Made by a program: the position numbers and the translations under genes
Part shown: positions 15,232 to 23,270 of the stretch, one piece after another
Position numbering within the stretch: the first letter of the stretch is position 1
How the letters are laid out: every line of letters starts with the position of its first letter
Notes under the pieces: generated by a model
Database searches by the model: none
The model's input: the letters and a program-made list of their open reading frames with translations, nothing else
Told to the model about the DNA's origin: nothing
Assembly (NCBI GenBank): GCA_038748065.1
Contig: JBCDJG010000042.1
Coordinates: 1-42,206, forward strand
Direction: 5' to 3'
Length of the DNA: 42,206 bases
Source of the DNA: JBCDJG01 sp038748065
GTDB lineage: Bacteria; Pseudomonadota; Gammaproteobacteria; Pseudomonadales; Halieaceae

Positions 15232-16878
15232 ATGGCAGCTAAAGACGTATTTTTTGGCGATGACGCCCGTTCACAGATGCTCAAGGGCGTTAACGTCCTC
15301 GCAGACGCCGTCAAGGCAACTCTCGGTCCCAAGGGCCGCAACGTAATCCTCGACAAATCCTTCGGTGTACCCACCGTGACCAAGGACGGGGTATCCGTTG
15401 CCAAGGAAATCGAACTGGAGAATAAGTTCGAGAACATGGGCGCACAGATGGTTAAGGAAGTCGCCTCCCAGGCTTCTGATCAGGCCGGTGACGGCACGAC
15501 CACCGCCACTGTGCTGGCACAGTCTATTCTCAACGAAGGCCTCAAGTCCGTTGCGGCGGGCATGAACCCTATGGACCTTAAGCGCGGCATCGACAAAGCC
15601 GTTGCTGCGGCTGTAGCCAAGATTGAAGAAATGTCCGTACCCTGTGAGGACAGCAAAGCGATTGCCCAGGTTGGCAGCATCTCTGCTAACGCCGACGTCT
15701 CTGTCGGAGACATCATCGCCGAAGCCATGGAAAAAGTTGGCAAAGAGGGCGTCATCACGGTCGAAGAAGGCTCTGGCCTTGAGAACGAGCTCGACGTGGT
15801 TGAAGGTATGCAGTTTGACCGCGGTTACCTCTCGCCTTACTTCATCAACAATCAGGACAGCATGAGCGTCGAACAGGAAGATCCCTTCATCCTGTTGGTT
15901 GACAAGAAAATCTCCAACATTCGTGAGCTGCTGCCTCTGCTTGAGCAGGTTGCCAAGGCGTCACGCCCGCTGGTGATCATTGCTGAGGACGTTGAAGGTG
16001 AAGCACTGGCTACCCTGGTTGTGAACAACATGCGTGGCATTGTTAAAGTTGCGGCCTGTAAGGCGCCTGGCTTCGGTGATCGCCGCAAGGCCATGCTGCA
16101 AGACATCGCAATTCTCACGGGTGGCACCGTCATTTCTGAGGAAGTTGGCCTGGATCTGGAGTCAGCGACGCTGGAGCACCTCGGCAGCGCCAAGCGCGTT
16201 ACCATGGACAAGGACAACAGCACTATTATCGATGGTGCTGGCGACGCCGGCACGATTCAATCTCGCGTCAGCGAGATTCGAGTGCAGATTGAGAACACTT
16301 CGTCTGACTACGACCGTGAAAAGCTGCAAGAGCGTGTTGCCAAGCTCGCCGGCGGTGTTGCGGTTATCAAGGTTGGCGCAGCCACCGAGATCGAGATGAA
16401 AGAGAAGAAGGCCCGCGTTGAAGACGCTCTGCACGCCACCCGCGCGGCGGTTGAAGAGGGCGTAGTTGCCGGTGGCGGCGTTGCGCTGGTGCGCGCTGTT
16501 TCCGCGATCTCTGAGCTGACTGGCGATAACGAAGATCAGAACCACGGTATTTCTGCCGCGCTGCGCGCGATGGAAGGCCCGCTGCGTCAGATCGTTGATA
16601 ACGCTGGTGACGAGGCGTCTGTTGTTCTGGACAAGATCCGCCAGGGCGATGGCAACTTTGGCTATAACGCAGCCAGCGGCGAGTACGGTGACATGATCGA
16701 GATGGGTATCCTGGATCCCGCCAAGGTCACCCGCACCGCTCTGCAGGCTGCAGGTTCTGTAGCTGGCTTGATGATCACCACCGAGGTGATGGTTGCCGAT
16801 GCGCCGGAAGACAAGGGCGCGGCCGCGCCTGCTATGCCGGATATGGGTGGCATGGGTGGTATGGGCGGCATGATGTAA
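15232..16878 (+). CDS. groL: Chaperonin GroEL
   Basis: This 548-residue protein is a complete 60-kDa chaperonin that folds proteins in the cytoplasm with ATP and GroES. It begins AAKDVFFGDDARSQMLKGVN and contains the nucleotide-binding VKATLGPKGRNVILDK and AGDGTTTATVLAQSI, the apical domain around DRGYLSPYFINN, and GVVAGGGVAL in the C-terminal equatorial domain. It ends with the flexible glycine/methionine tail GGMGGMGGMM. The length equals that of E. coli GroEL. AAGGAA lies 7 nt before the ATG. A strong terminator follows 23 nt after the stop, ending the groESL operon. Confidence 0.99.
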   Translation: MAAKDVFFGDDARSQMLKGVNVLADAVKATLGPKGRNVILDKSFGVPTVTKDGVSVAKEIELENKFENMGAQMVKEVASQASDQAGDGTTTATVLAQSILNEGLKSVAAGMNPMDLKRGIDKAVAAAVAKIEEMSVPCEDSKAIAQVGSISANADVSVGDIIAEAMEKVGKEGVITVEEGSGLENELDVVEGMQFDRGYLSPYFINNQDSMSVEQEDPFILLVDKKISNIRELLPLLEQVAKASRPLVIIAEDVEGEALATLVVNNMRGIVKVAACKAPGFGDRRKAMLQDIAILTGGTVISEEVGLDLESATLEHLGSAKRVTMDKDNSTIIDGAGDAGTIQSRVSEIRVQIENTSSDYDREKLQERVAKLAGGVAVIKVGAATEIEMKEKKARVEDALHATRAAVEEGVVAGGGVALVRAVSAISELTGDNEDQNHGISAALRAMEGPLRQIVDNAGDEASVVLDKIRQGDGNFGYNAASGEYGDMIEMGILDPAKVTRTALQAAGSVAGLMITTEVMVADAPEDKGAAAPAMPDMGGMGGMGGMM

Positions 16879-16901
16879 GCCCCGGGCTAATGCTCCATGA
16901 G

Positions 16902-16929
16902 AACCCCGCCGACAGGCGGGGTTTTTTTT
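16902..16929 (+). terminator. Rho-independent terminator after groEL
   Basis: A nine-pair stem (AACCCCGCC / GGCGGGGTT) with a 4-nt GACA loop runs directly into a tract of eight T residues. It lies just after the groEL stop and should end the groESL transcript. Confidence 0.95.
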
Positions 16930-16946
16930 CGTCCGCGAAAGCAGTG

Positions 16947-16952
16947 TACAAT
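16947..16952 (+). promoter_or_regulatory. Possible -10 element for the PuuD-like gene
   Basis: TACAAT lies between the groEL terminator and the gene at 17001, at a suitable distance for a promoter. No good -35 is present, because the T-tract of the terminator occupies that position. A separate promoter is expected here since the terminator isolates the gene. Confidence 0.3.
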
Positions 16953-17000
16953 GGCAAACGCTGGCTGGAGAGCGGCACAACTACAAAAGGTGATTGATCA

Positions 17001-17627
17001 ATGATTCTCGAATTTATCTTCAGGTGGTCGCACGCCATATTCGGTATTACCTGGATCGGCATGCTCTACTACTTCAACTTTGTACAGACTGAGTACTTCA
17101 AGGAAGCCGAGGCCGAGGCGCTGAAAGATGCGAAGGCCAAGCTCGCTCCCCGTGCTCTCTGGTGGTTCCGCTGGGGCGCGATGTTCACCTTCCTCACCGG
17201 CCTCGTGCTCCTGTGGTCTATTGGGGCACTGTTTGATCTCGCGGGTAGGCCGGTTATCTGGATTGGCTCGATTGCCGGCATCATTATGTTCCTCAACGTG
17301 TGGCTGATCATCTGGCCGAACCAGCAGATAGTGCTCGGGTTGAACGGTAAAACAGGCGACGCCGCCGCAGCGGCAGGCAAAGCAGGTCTGGCCTCGCGCA
17401 CCAATACCCTACTGTCTGGCCCGATGCTGTTTGGCATGCTTGGGTCCCATAGCCTGTATATAGCGGATATCAGCATGTTGGGAGTGGCAGTCTGCCTGCT
17501 GACCATCCTGGCTATCGAAGCCAATGCGCTATTTGGAAAACTGGGTCCAATCGCCTCTGTGAAAGGCGTGATCCATTGCAGTGTGGCTCTGGTAGGAGGC
17601 ATCTGGCTGGCGCTCGCGCTGCTGTAA
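17001..17627 (+). CDS. PuuD/urate-oxidase-N-type integral membrane protein, no cytochrome domain
   Basis: This 208-residue polytopic membrane protein has about five hydrophobic helices: near residues 7-27 (RWSHAIFGITWIGMLYYFNF), 56-77, 83-105, 135-165 and 187-208. The first helix and the following WWFRWGAMFTFLTGL resemble the membrane domain of the urate hydroxylase PuuD (urate oxidase N-terminal family). PuuD proper also carries a C-terminal cytochrome c domain, which is absent here. No purine-catabolism gene is nearby, so the function may differ, for example a small haem or redox membrane protein. His12 and other membrane His residues could be ligands. ATG at 17001 follows AAGGTGA. The gene is flanked by terminators on both sides and so is monocistronic. 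Confidence 0.65.
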   Translation: MILEFIFRWSHAIFGITWIGMLYYFNFVQTEYFKEAEAEALKDAKAKLAPRALWWFRWGAMFTFLTGLVLLWSIGALFDLAGRPVIWIGSIAGIIMFLNVWLIIWPNQQIVLGLNGKTGDAAAAAGKAGLASRTNTLLSGPMLFGMLGSHSLYIADISMLGVAVCLLTILAIEANALFGKLGPIASVKGVIHCSVALVGGIWLALALL

Positions 17628-17647
17628 TCCCTTCAGCGCGTATCAAG

Positions 17648-17671
17648 GCCGGGGCTTGCCCCGGCTTTTTT
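17648..17671 (+). terminator. Rho-independent terminator after PuuD-like gene
   Basis: A seven-pair GC stem (GCCGGGG / CCCCGGC) with a CTTG loop is followed by six T residues. It lies 20 nt after the stop of the membrane-protein gene. Confidence 0.93.
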
Positions 17672-17708
17672 GTGCATGCTCGGCCGTGGCGGGCGCCGCG
17701 CTTGGCGT

Positions 17709-17714
17709 TATAAT
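17709..17714 (+). promoter_or_regulatory. Candidate -10 element (TATAAT) for the coiled-coil gene
   Basis: A perfect TATAAT sits 29 nt before the ATG at 17744 and downstream of a terminator, where a promoter is needed. The best-spaced -35 (GTGGCG at 17686-17691) matches only three positions, so activity may need an activator. Confidence 0.45.
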
Positions 17715-17743
17715 GACGCGAAATCCACGCACTCGATAAAGTA

Positions 17744-18496
17744 ATGGCCAACGACGAGCTCCCATCCATCGTCCCCAAGCGCGATACCGTCTTCCAGCAG
17801 CAACCCTCCACTTCCCGCAGCCGTAAATCTGGTGGTAGCAAGGGCGGTGGTGCACGTCCGCCAGCGGGTGCTGGCGGCGCGGGTATATGGGCCAGGCTCT
17901 TCATCACCGTAGCGCTGGTGGTCGCGGCGGTAGCCTGCGCCTGGGCATGGCAACTACAGGAAGAGCTCAAACAGACGGGTTTCCTGCTCGAACGTTACGA
18001 AGGTCGAATCGCGGACCTGGAGGATTTGCTTTCTGATACAGACGAGACCATGAACCAGTCCAGCGCTGCCCAGGCGGCGCAGCTCAGGATGCTGGACTCA
18101 GAGGTGCGCAAACTCTGGGATGCCCGAAAGAAAAGCAACGCGACTCTCGCCAGCCTGGAGAAGACCAGTAAGGCCAGGACAGGCCAGCTCTCGACCATGA
18201 GTGCCGCTGACAAGGACACAGCTGCCAGGCTCAAAACACTTGACGCTGACATGGCCAAGCTCCGGAGTCTCTCTGGTGATCTCGACCGCCTGATGGCCAG
18301 CGCCCGGTCCAGTCAGAACGAGGTCGAGCGTGTCGCGGATACGCTGAATTCGCTGGGCCTCAACTACAACAAGTTGGACAAGCGTGTGCAAAGCAATGAG
18401 GAGTGGGTAGGTTCCATCAATGCCTTTCGTCGCCAGGTCAATGAGCGTATTTCCCGACTTGAGTCTTCAACGCGAGCCACCCAGACAGCGCCCTAA
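17744..18496 (+). CDS. Single-pass membrane protein with long coiled coil, function unknown
   Basis: I do not recognise this 250-residue protein. Residues 1-48 are a polar, Ser/Gly/Arg-rich cytoplasmic-type tail, 49-70 form one hydrophobic membrane helix, and 71-245 are highly charged and heptad-like with almost no aromatic residues, consistent with a long coiled coil (for example RLKTLDADMAKLRSLSGDLDR). By the positive-inside rule the basic N-terminus is cytoplasmic and the coiled coil periplasmic. Such topology occurs in envelope scaffold or division-associated proteins, but no specific role can be assigned. A perfect TATAAT precedes it, and class I fumarase follows 61 nt after its stop. 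Confidence 0.7.
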   Translation: MANDELPSIVPKRDTVFQQQPSTSRSRKSGGSKGGGARPPAGAGGAGIWARLFITVALVVAAVACAWAWQLQEELKQTGFLLERYEGRIADLEDLLSDTDETMNQSSAAQAAQLRMLDSEVRKLWDARKKSNATLASLEKTSKARTGQLSTMSAADKDTAARLKTLDADMAKLRSLSGDLDRLMASARSSQNEVERVADTLNSLGLNYNKLDKRVQSNEEWVGSINAFRRQVNERISRLESSTRATQTAP

Positions 18497-18513
18497 AAAC
18501 CCATGGGCCGGGG

Positions 18514-18519
18514 TATAAT
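18514..18519 (+). promoter_or_regulatory. Candidate -10 element (TATAAT) for fumarase
   Basis: A perfect TATAAT lies 38 nt before the fumarase ATG. No recognisable -35 sits at 16-18 nt spacing (CCCTAA at 18491-18496). It may be weak, activator-dependent or fortuitous. Confidence 0.35.
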
Positions 18520-18557
18520 GCCGGCCGTTTCCAAGGCTGTAACCTGAGGACCGGGCC

Positions 18558-20081
18558 ATGACTACGATTCGCCAGGACGATTTCATCGACAGCGTCGCCG
18601 ACGCCCTGCAGTTCATTTCCTATTACCATCCGGTAGATTTTGTGAAGGCGGTTCACGAAGCCTATGAGAAGGAGCAGAATCAGGCGGCCAAGGATGCGAT
18701 GGCGCAAATTCTCATCAACTCGCGTATGTGCGCCGAGGGGCATCGCCCGATCTGCCAGGACACCGGCATAGTCACGGTGTTCCTGAAAATCGGTATGAAC
18801 GTGCAGTGGGATGCCAAACTGTCGGTTGCAGATATGGTCAATGAGGGCGTGCGCCGTGCCTATACCCATCCGGACAACGTGCTGCGCGCATCGATTCTTG
18901 ATGATCCCGCTGGCGCTCGTAAGAACACCAAGGACAACACGCCCGCCGTGATTCACATGGAAGTGGTTGAGGGCGATACCGTTGATGTTCAGGTCGCTGC
19001 GAAAGGCGGCGGCTCCGAGAACAAGTCCAAGCTGGTGATGCTTAATCCCTCGGACAGTATTGTCGACTGGGTGGTGAAAACTGTACCCACCATGGGCGCG
19101 GGCTGGTGCCCACCGGGTATGTTGGGCATCGGGGTAGGCGGTACAGCGGAGAAAGCGGCGGTCCTGGCCAAGGAAGCCTTGATGGACCCCATCGACATTC
19201 ATGAGTTGCGAGCGCGAGGTCCCGCCAATCGTGTGGAAGAGCTTCGCCTTGAGATCATGGAGGCCGTGAATAAGCTTGGTATCGGCGCCCAGGGCCTCGG
19301 TGGCCTGACCACGGTGATGGACGTCAAGATCAAAGACTATCCGACCCATGCTGCTTCACTGCCGGTGGCCATGATCCCGAACTGCGCCGCCACCCGTCAC
19401 GCGCACTTTGTGCTGGATGGCACTGGGCCCGCGCTGCAGACGCCTCCCGACATTAGCGACTGGCCAGATATTACCTGGGAGGTGGGTGACAGTGTCCGCC
19501 GCGTCAATCTCGATACTGTCACGGCAGAGGACGCCGCCCAGTGGCAACCCGGCGATACCCTGTTGCTATCGGGCAAGATGCTCACGGGGCGTGATGCTGC
19601 CCATAAGAAGATGAAGGAATTGATAGAGAGTGGAGAAGGCCTGCCCCCTGAGGTGGACCTCAAAGGCCGCTTTATTTACTACGTAGGCCCTGTAGACCCG
19701 GTCCGCGATGAAGTCATGGGCCCCGCCGGGCCGACTACAGCCACGCGGATGGACAAGTTCACCGACTTTATTCTCGAGCAGACCGGCCTGCTTGGCATGA
19801 TTGGCAAAGCCGAGCGTGGGCCAGCTGGTGTCGAGGCAATCCGCAAGCACAAGGCCGTGTACCTGATGGCGGTAGGGGGGGCAGCGTATCTCGTGTCCAA
19901 GGCCATCACCGACGCGCGCGTGGTCGCCTTTCCCGAAATGGGTATGGAGGCGATTTACGAGTTTGAGGTCAAGGACATGCCGGTCAGTGTAGCGGTTGAT
20001 GTCAATGGTACATCGGTGCACGAGGTCGGACCGAAAATCTGGCAGGCAAAAATCGAAGAGCAGGCGATCGAGGTCGTCTAG
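18558..20081 (+). CDS. fumA: Class I fumarate hydratase
   Basis: This 507-residue protein is an iron-sulfur (class I) fumarase converting fumarate to malate in the TCA cycle in the cytosol. The N-terminal alpha domain contains RPICQDTG (Cys66), GWCPPGMLGIGVGG (Cys184) and IPNCAATRH (Cys276). Their spacing (118 and 92 residues) agrees closely with that of the three 4Fe-4S ligands of E. coli FumA. The C-terminal beta domain is marked by GKMLTGRDAAHKK and YYVGPVDPVRDE. The length is close to that of the one-chain family. TGAGGA at 18546-18551 is a good ribosome-binding site for ATG 18558. Class I fumarases are oxygen- and superoxide-sensitive; no class II gene is visible here. Exonuclease I follows almost immediately. 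Confidence 0.95.
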   Translation: MTTIRQDDFIDSVADALQFISYYHPVDFVKAVHEAYEKEQNQAAKDAMAQILINSRMCAEGHRPICQDTGIVTVFLKIGMNVQWDAKLSVADMVNEGVRRAYTHPDNVLRASILDDPAGARKNTKDNTPAVIHMEVVEGDTVDVQVAAKGGGSENKSKLVMLNPSDSIVDWVVKTVPTMGAGWCPPGMLGIGVGGTAEKAAVLAKEALMDPIDIHELRARGPANRVEELRLEIMEAVNKLGIGAQGLGGLTTVMDVKIKDYPTHAASLPVAMIPNCAATRHAHFVLDGTGPALQTPPDISDWPDITWEVGDSVRRVNLDTVTAEDAAQWQPGDTLLLSGKMLTGRDAAHKKMKELIESGEGLPPEVDLKGRFIYYVGPVDPVRDEVMGPAGPTTATRMDKFTDFILEQTGLLGMIGKAERGPAGVEAIRKHKAVYLMAVGGAAYLVSKAITDARVVAFPEMGMEAIYEFEVKDMPVSVAVDVNGTSVHEVGPKIWQAKIEEQAIEVV

Positions 20082-20085
20082 GCCC

Positions 20086-21534
20086 TTGGCAGAGACATTC
20101 TACTGGCACGACTACGAAACCTTCGGGGCTGACCCTTCTCGAGACCGGCCCGTTCAATTTGCCGGCCTGCGGACCGATGCCGAGCTGAACGTTATCGGCG
20201 AGCCCCTTGTGATTTATGCGCGCCCGGCGAATGACTGTCTGCCGCAGCCCATGGCCTGCCTGGTAACAGGTATCACGCCGCAACTGGCCTTTGAGAAAGG
20301 CCTCCCGGAGGCGCAGTTCATTCACCAGGTGCATGCCGAGCTCGCGCAGCCAGGGACCTGTGGGGTCGGCTACAATTCCTTGCGTTTTGATGACGAGGTC
20401 ACTCGTTACACGCTATACCGAAATTTCTATGACCCCTACGCACGTGAGTGGCAGAACGGCAATTCTCGCTGGGACATTATCGATATGCTGCGTGCAGCCT
20501 GCGCCCTTCGACCCGAGGGCATTGAGTGGCCTTTGCGGGAGGACGGCTTGCCGAGCTTTCGCCTCGAAGAGCTGACCGCCGCCAATGGCATAAGCCACGC
20601 CGCAGCGCATGATGCCCTCTCCGATGTGGAGGCGACCATCGCGATGGCTCGCCTGGTGCGCGAGCGGCAGCCGCGGCTGTATCACTATGTGCTGGAAAAC
20701 CGCGATAAACGCAGTGTCCTCGCACAGCTCGACCCCGGTGCCATGAAGCCGCTGCTGCATGTATCGGGCATGTTTGGGGGGATGCGGCACAACATTGCAC
20801 TCATTGTTCCACTTGCAGTCCATCCGACTAACCGCAATGAAATCATCTGTTTTGATCTGTCCTCAGACCCGAGTGTGTTGTTTGATCTCTCTGCGGAGGC
20901 CCTCGCGGATCTGCTGTATCGTCGCAGAGAAGAGCTCGGCCCGGATGAGCTGCGCCCCGGCTTAAAGACGGTGCACATCAACCGCTGCCCGATTCTTGTT
21001 ACGCCGAAAATGGCGGATGCTGCGACAGCCGAACGACTGGCGCTGGACGGTCAACGCGCTCGAGAGAACCTGGCAGTGCTTCGAGCGCACGTCGCCCAGC
21101 ATGGAGATCAGCTGATCGAAAAGTTGAAGAGCGTCTATAGCGGCCGCCAGTTTGATGACATCACTGATCCGGACCGGATGCTCTACGGCGGCGGTTTCTT
21201 CTCGGCCGGGGATAAGCGCGAGATGGAGCGGCTACGCTCCACACCGCCCGAAGAATTGGGTGAGCAAAGCTTTGTATTTGAGGATGCACGTCTGCCAGAG
21301 ATGCTGTTTCGCTATCGTGCGCGCAACTACCCCCAAAGCCTGTCGCCTGACGAATTTGAGGCCTGGGAGGAGTATCGCTTCCAGCGACTCACTGACCCTG
21401 AGGCTGGTGCCAGCATTTGCCTGGAAGACTACCAGACAGACATCGAGACGCGCATGGCCGAGGAAGGACTATCGGGCGAGCATAAGCGCGTTCTGGAGCA
21501 GCTGCTGGAATACGGAGATAGCCTGCTGGCGTAA
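20086..21534 (+). CDS. sbcB: Exodeoxyribonuclease I
   Basis: This 482-residue protein is a DEDD-family 3'-5' single-strand exonuclease acting in recombination and mismatch repair. The first exonuclease motif HDYETFG gives Asp9 and Glu11. Later come GYNSLRFDDEVTRY and HDALSDVEATIAMARL, the second and third motifs, then the SH3-like and C-terminal extensions typical of ExoI (LHVSGMFGG, RYRARNYPQSLSPDE). The length is near the E. coli value of 475. The start is taken as TTG at 20086, 4 nt after the fumarase stop; an upstream in-frame ATG at 19996 would overlap fumarase by 86 nt and add residues that do not look family-like. GAGG at 20070-20073 is a distant ribosome site, so coupling to fumarase translation is likely. 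Confidence 0.93.
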   Translation: MAETFYWHDYETFGADPSRDRPVQFAGLRTDAELNVIGEPLVIYARPANDCLPQPMACLVTGITPQLAFEKGLPEAQFIHQVHAELAQPGTCGVGYNSLRFDDEVTRYTLYRNFYDPYAREWQNGNSRWDIIDMLRAACALRPEGIEWPLREDGLPSFRLEELTAANGISHAAAHDALSDVEATIAMARLVRERQPRLYHYVLENRDKRSVLAQLDPGAMKPLLHVSGMFGGMRHNIALIVPLAVHPTNRNEIICFDLSSDPSVLFDLSAEALADLLYRRREELGPDELRPGLKTVHINRCPILVTPKMADAATAERLALDGQRARENLAVLRAHVAQHGDQLIEKLKSVYSGRQFDDITDPDRMLYGGGFFSAGDKREMERLRSTPPEELGEQSFVFEDARLPEMLFRYRARNYPQSLSPDEFEAWEEYRFQRLTDPEAGASICLEDYQTDIETRMAEEGLSGEHKRVLEQLLEYGDSLLA

Positions 21535-21565
21535 TTATTACCCGAACACTCAGCGGCACGCGCCG

Positions 21566-21571
21566 TATAAT
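21566..21571 (+). promoter_or_regulatory. Candidate -10 element (TATAAT) for pyrB
   Basis: A perfect TATAAT lies 50 nt before the pyrB ATG. The spaced -35 position (CGAACA, 21543-21548) matches only its last three bases. No leader peptide or attenuator hairpin with a T-tract is visible between it and the gene. Confidence 0.45.
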
Positions 21572-21621
21572 ATTCACACAGACCAGCGTCGTCAGCAGCC
21601 GGCGACAGATCGGAGACATGC

Positions 21622-22635
21622 ATGCAGTTTGCGGGCAGTCACATCCTCTCGATAGGCCAGTTCGAGCGAGCCGATGTCGAGCGTATTTTCGAGGTGGCGG
21701 ATCAAATGGAACCCTATGCGCATCGGCGGCGCATCACCAAGGTTCTTGATGGCGCCATTCTGGGGTCTATGTTTTTCGAGCCGAGCACCCGGACCCGAGT
21801 CAGCTTTGGTTCTGCATTTAATCTGCTGGGCGGTGCCGTACGTGAGACGACCGGCTTCGAAAGCACAGCGATAGCCAAGGGCGAATCGCTGTATGATACG
21901 GCTCGCGTACTCAGTGGCTACTCTGACGTCATTGCCATGCGGCACCCCGAGGAGGGTTCGGTTGCCGAGTTTGCCGCGGCCAGCCGCGTGCCCGTCCTGA
22001 ACGGCGGCGATGGCAGTAACGAGCATCCCAGTCAGGCCCTTCTCGACCTTTACACAATCCGCAGTGAGCTGGCCGCGCAGGGCCGTGGCATCGACGCCCT
22101 TCGAATCGCTATGGTGGGCGATCTGCGCTACGGCCGGACTGTGCATTCACTGTGCAAGCTGCTGTGTTTGTTTGATGAGGCGCATGTGATGCTGGTCTCT
22201 CCAAGGGAGCTGCGCATGCCCCCCGAGATCGTCGACCAGCTGCGCGGCGCCGGCCACGACGTTATGGAGTCAGATAAGCTCGAAGAGAGTATCGCTCACG
22301 TCGACATTGTCTATTCAACGCGCATCCAGGAAGAACGCTTCAGCACGCAGGAAGAGGCCGACCTTTACCGAGGCAGGTTCAGGCTGAACCAGGCGATTTA
22401 TACCCACAACTGCGAGCCCAATACGGTCATCATGCATCCCTTACCCCGGGACTCGCGCGATAATGCCCAAGAGTTGGACGTCGACCTTAACGATAATCCT
22501 AACCTCGCCATCTTCCGGCAGGCCGACAACGGTGTGCTGATACGAATGGCACTATTCGCTCTGACCCTGGACGTCGTCGATCAGGTAGAACGTCACGCCA
22601 GCGACGTCAACTGGTACACCGCCGGCCGCTTCTGA
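21622..22635 (+). CDS. pyrB: Aspartate carbamoyltransferase catalytic chain
   Basis: This 337-residue protein catalyses the committed step of pyrimidine synthesis, carbamoyl phosphate plus aspartate to N-carbamoylaspartate. The carbamoyl-phosphate motif FFEPSTRTR (residues 51-59), the loop Lys in IAKGES (Lys86), MRHPEEGS, the HPSQALLDLYTI motif at 135-146, VGDLRYGRTVHSL and the C-terminal MHPLPR are all present. It is about 25 residues longer than E. coli PyrB, with an extra tail after residue 310. No pyrI regulatory chain or pyrC-like partner is adjacent. GGAG precedes the ATG. Its stop overlaps the Nudix gene by 1 nt (TGATG). Confidence 0.95.
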   Translation: MQFAGSHILSIGQFERADVERIFEVADQMEPYAHRRRITKVLDGAILGSMFFEPSTRTRVSFGSAFNLLGGAVRETTGFESTAIAKGESLYDTARVLSGYSDVIAMRHPEEGSVAEFAAASRVPVLNGGDGSNEHPSQALLDLYTIRSELAAQGRGIDALRIAMVGDLRYGRTVHSLCKLLCLFDEAHVMLVSPRELRMPPEIVDQLRGAGHDVMESDKLEESIAHVDIVYSTRIQEERFSTQEEADLYRGRFRLNQAIYTHNCEPNTVIMHPLPRDSRDNAQELDVDLNDNPNLAIFRQADNGVLIRMALFALTLDVVDQVERHASDVNWYTAGRF

Positions 22636-23270
22636 TGAGCTTCCAACTGCGCTTTGGCCCGGACGCGGTACGGGTACTGGAGGACGAACTGGCTTTCCAG
22701 GGGCACTTCCAGGTGCGCCGCCTCACCCTGCAGTATCGTGGCTTTGCCGGAGGCTGGGTTGAGCCGGTCACTCGCGAAGTTTTTGAGCGCGGAGACGCCG
22801 TGGGCGTGCTGCCCTATGAGCCGGTGAGCGATTCCCTGGTGCTTGTCGAGCAGTTCAGACCTGGCGCCCTGGGCGATAGCAAGAGCCCGTGGATGCTGGA
22901 ACTGGTAGCGGGTATCGTTGAGCCGGGGGAAAGTGACGAGAGCGTGGTGCATCGCGAGGCAATGGAAGAGGCGGGTTGCTCGCTTTCGACTTTGGAATCT
23001 ATCGCCTCCTTCTACCCAAGTTCGGGCGCCTGCACGGAGCATGTTCGGCTCTACTGCGGTCGTGTCACCGAGGCAGGCATCGGTGGCGTTCACGGTCTCG
23101 CGGAGGAGGGGGAGGATATCCTCGTGCACGCCGTACCTCGGCAAACCGCACTCGAGCTGCTTGCAGCAAACGAAATCCCGAACGGCCATACCTTGATCGC
23201 CCTGCAGTGGCTGGCGATTCATGGGGATCGCCTGCGAGAACGCTGGCTCGAGTCTCCGCAAGGTGAGTAG
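22635..23270 (+). CDS. nudF: Nudix hydrolase, ADP-ribose pyrophosphatase type
   Basis: This 211-residue protein contains a complete Nudix box from Gly93 to Gly114 (G-x5-E-x7-RE-x2-EE-x-G, ending EEAG). It also has the ADPRase-type N-terminal strands with WVEPVTREVFERGDAVGVLPY and LVEQFRPGA. The predicted reaction is hydrolysis of ADP-ribose to AMP and ribose-5-phosphate, clearing a reactive metabolite from NAD turnover. A Pro-containing FYPSSGACTEH segment after the box matches the ADP-ribose pyrophosphatase subgroup. ATG shares a base with the pyrB stop, and the murJ GTG overlaps its 3' end by 8 nt. Confidence 0.9.
   Translation: MSFQLRFGPDAVRVLEDELAFQGHFQVRRLTLQYRGFAGGWVEPVTREVFERGDAVGVLPYEPVSDSLVLVEQFRPGALGDSKSPWMLELVAGIVEPGESDESVVHREAMEEAGCSLSTLESIASFYPSSGACTEHVRLYCGRVTEAGIGGVHGLAEEGEDILVHAVPRQTALELLAANEIPNGHTLIALQWLAIHGDRLRERWLESPQGE

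Noticed and set aside
16162..16980. 272-codon open frame antisense to groEL
   Set aside because: It has no recognisable domain and mirrors the strongly conserved groEL frame; long antisense frames are expected from the codon bias here.
18438..19349. 303-codon open frame antisense to fumarase
   Set aside because: Composition is rich in His, Arg and Gly with no motif, and fumarase on the other strand is certain.
19996..20085. Exonuclease I starting at ATG 19996 inside fumarase
   Set aside because: The added residues are basic and unlike ExoI; the conserved HDYETFG motif sits near the N-terminus when TTG 20086 is used.
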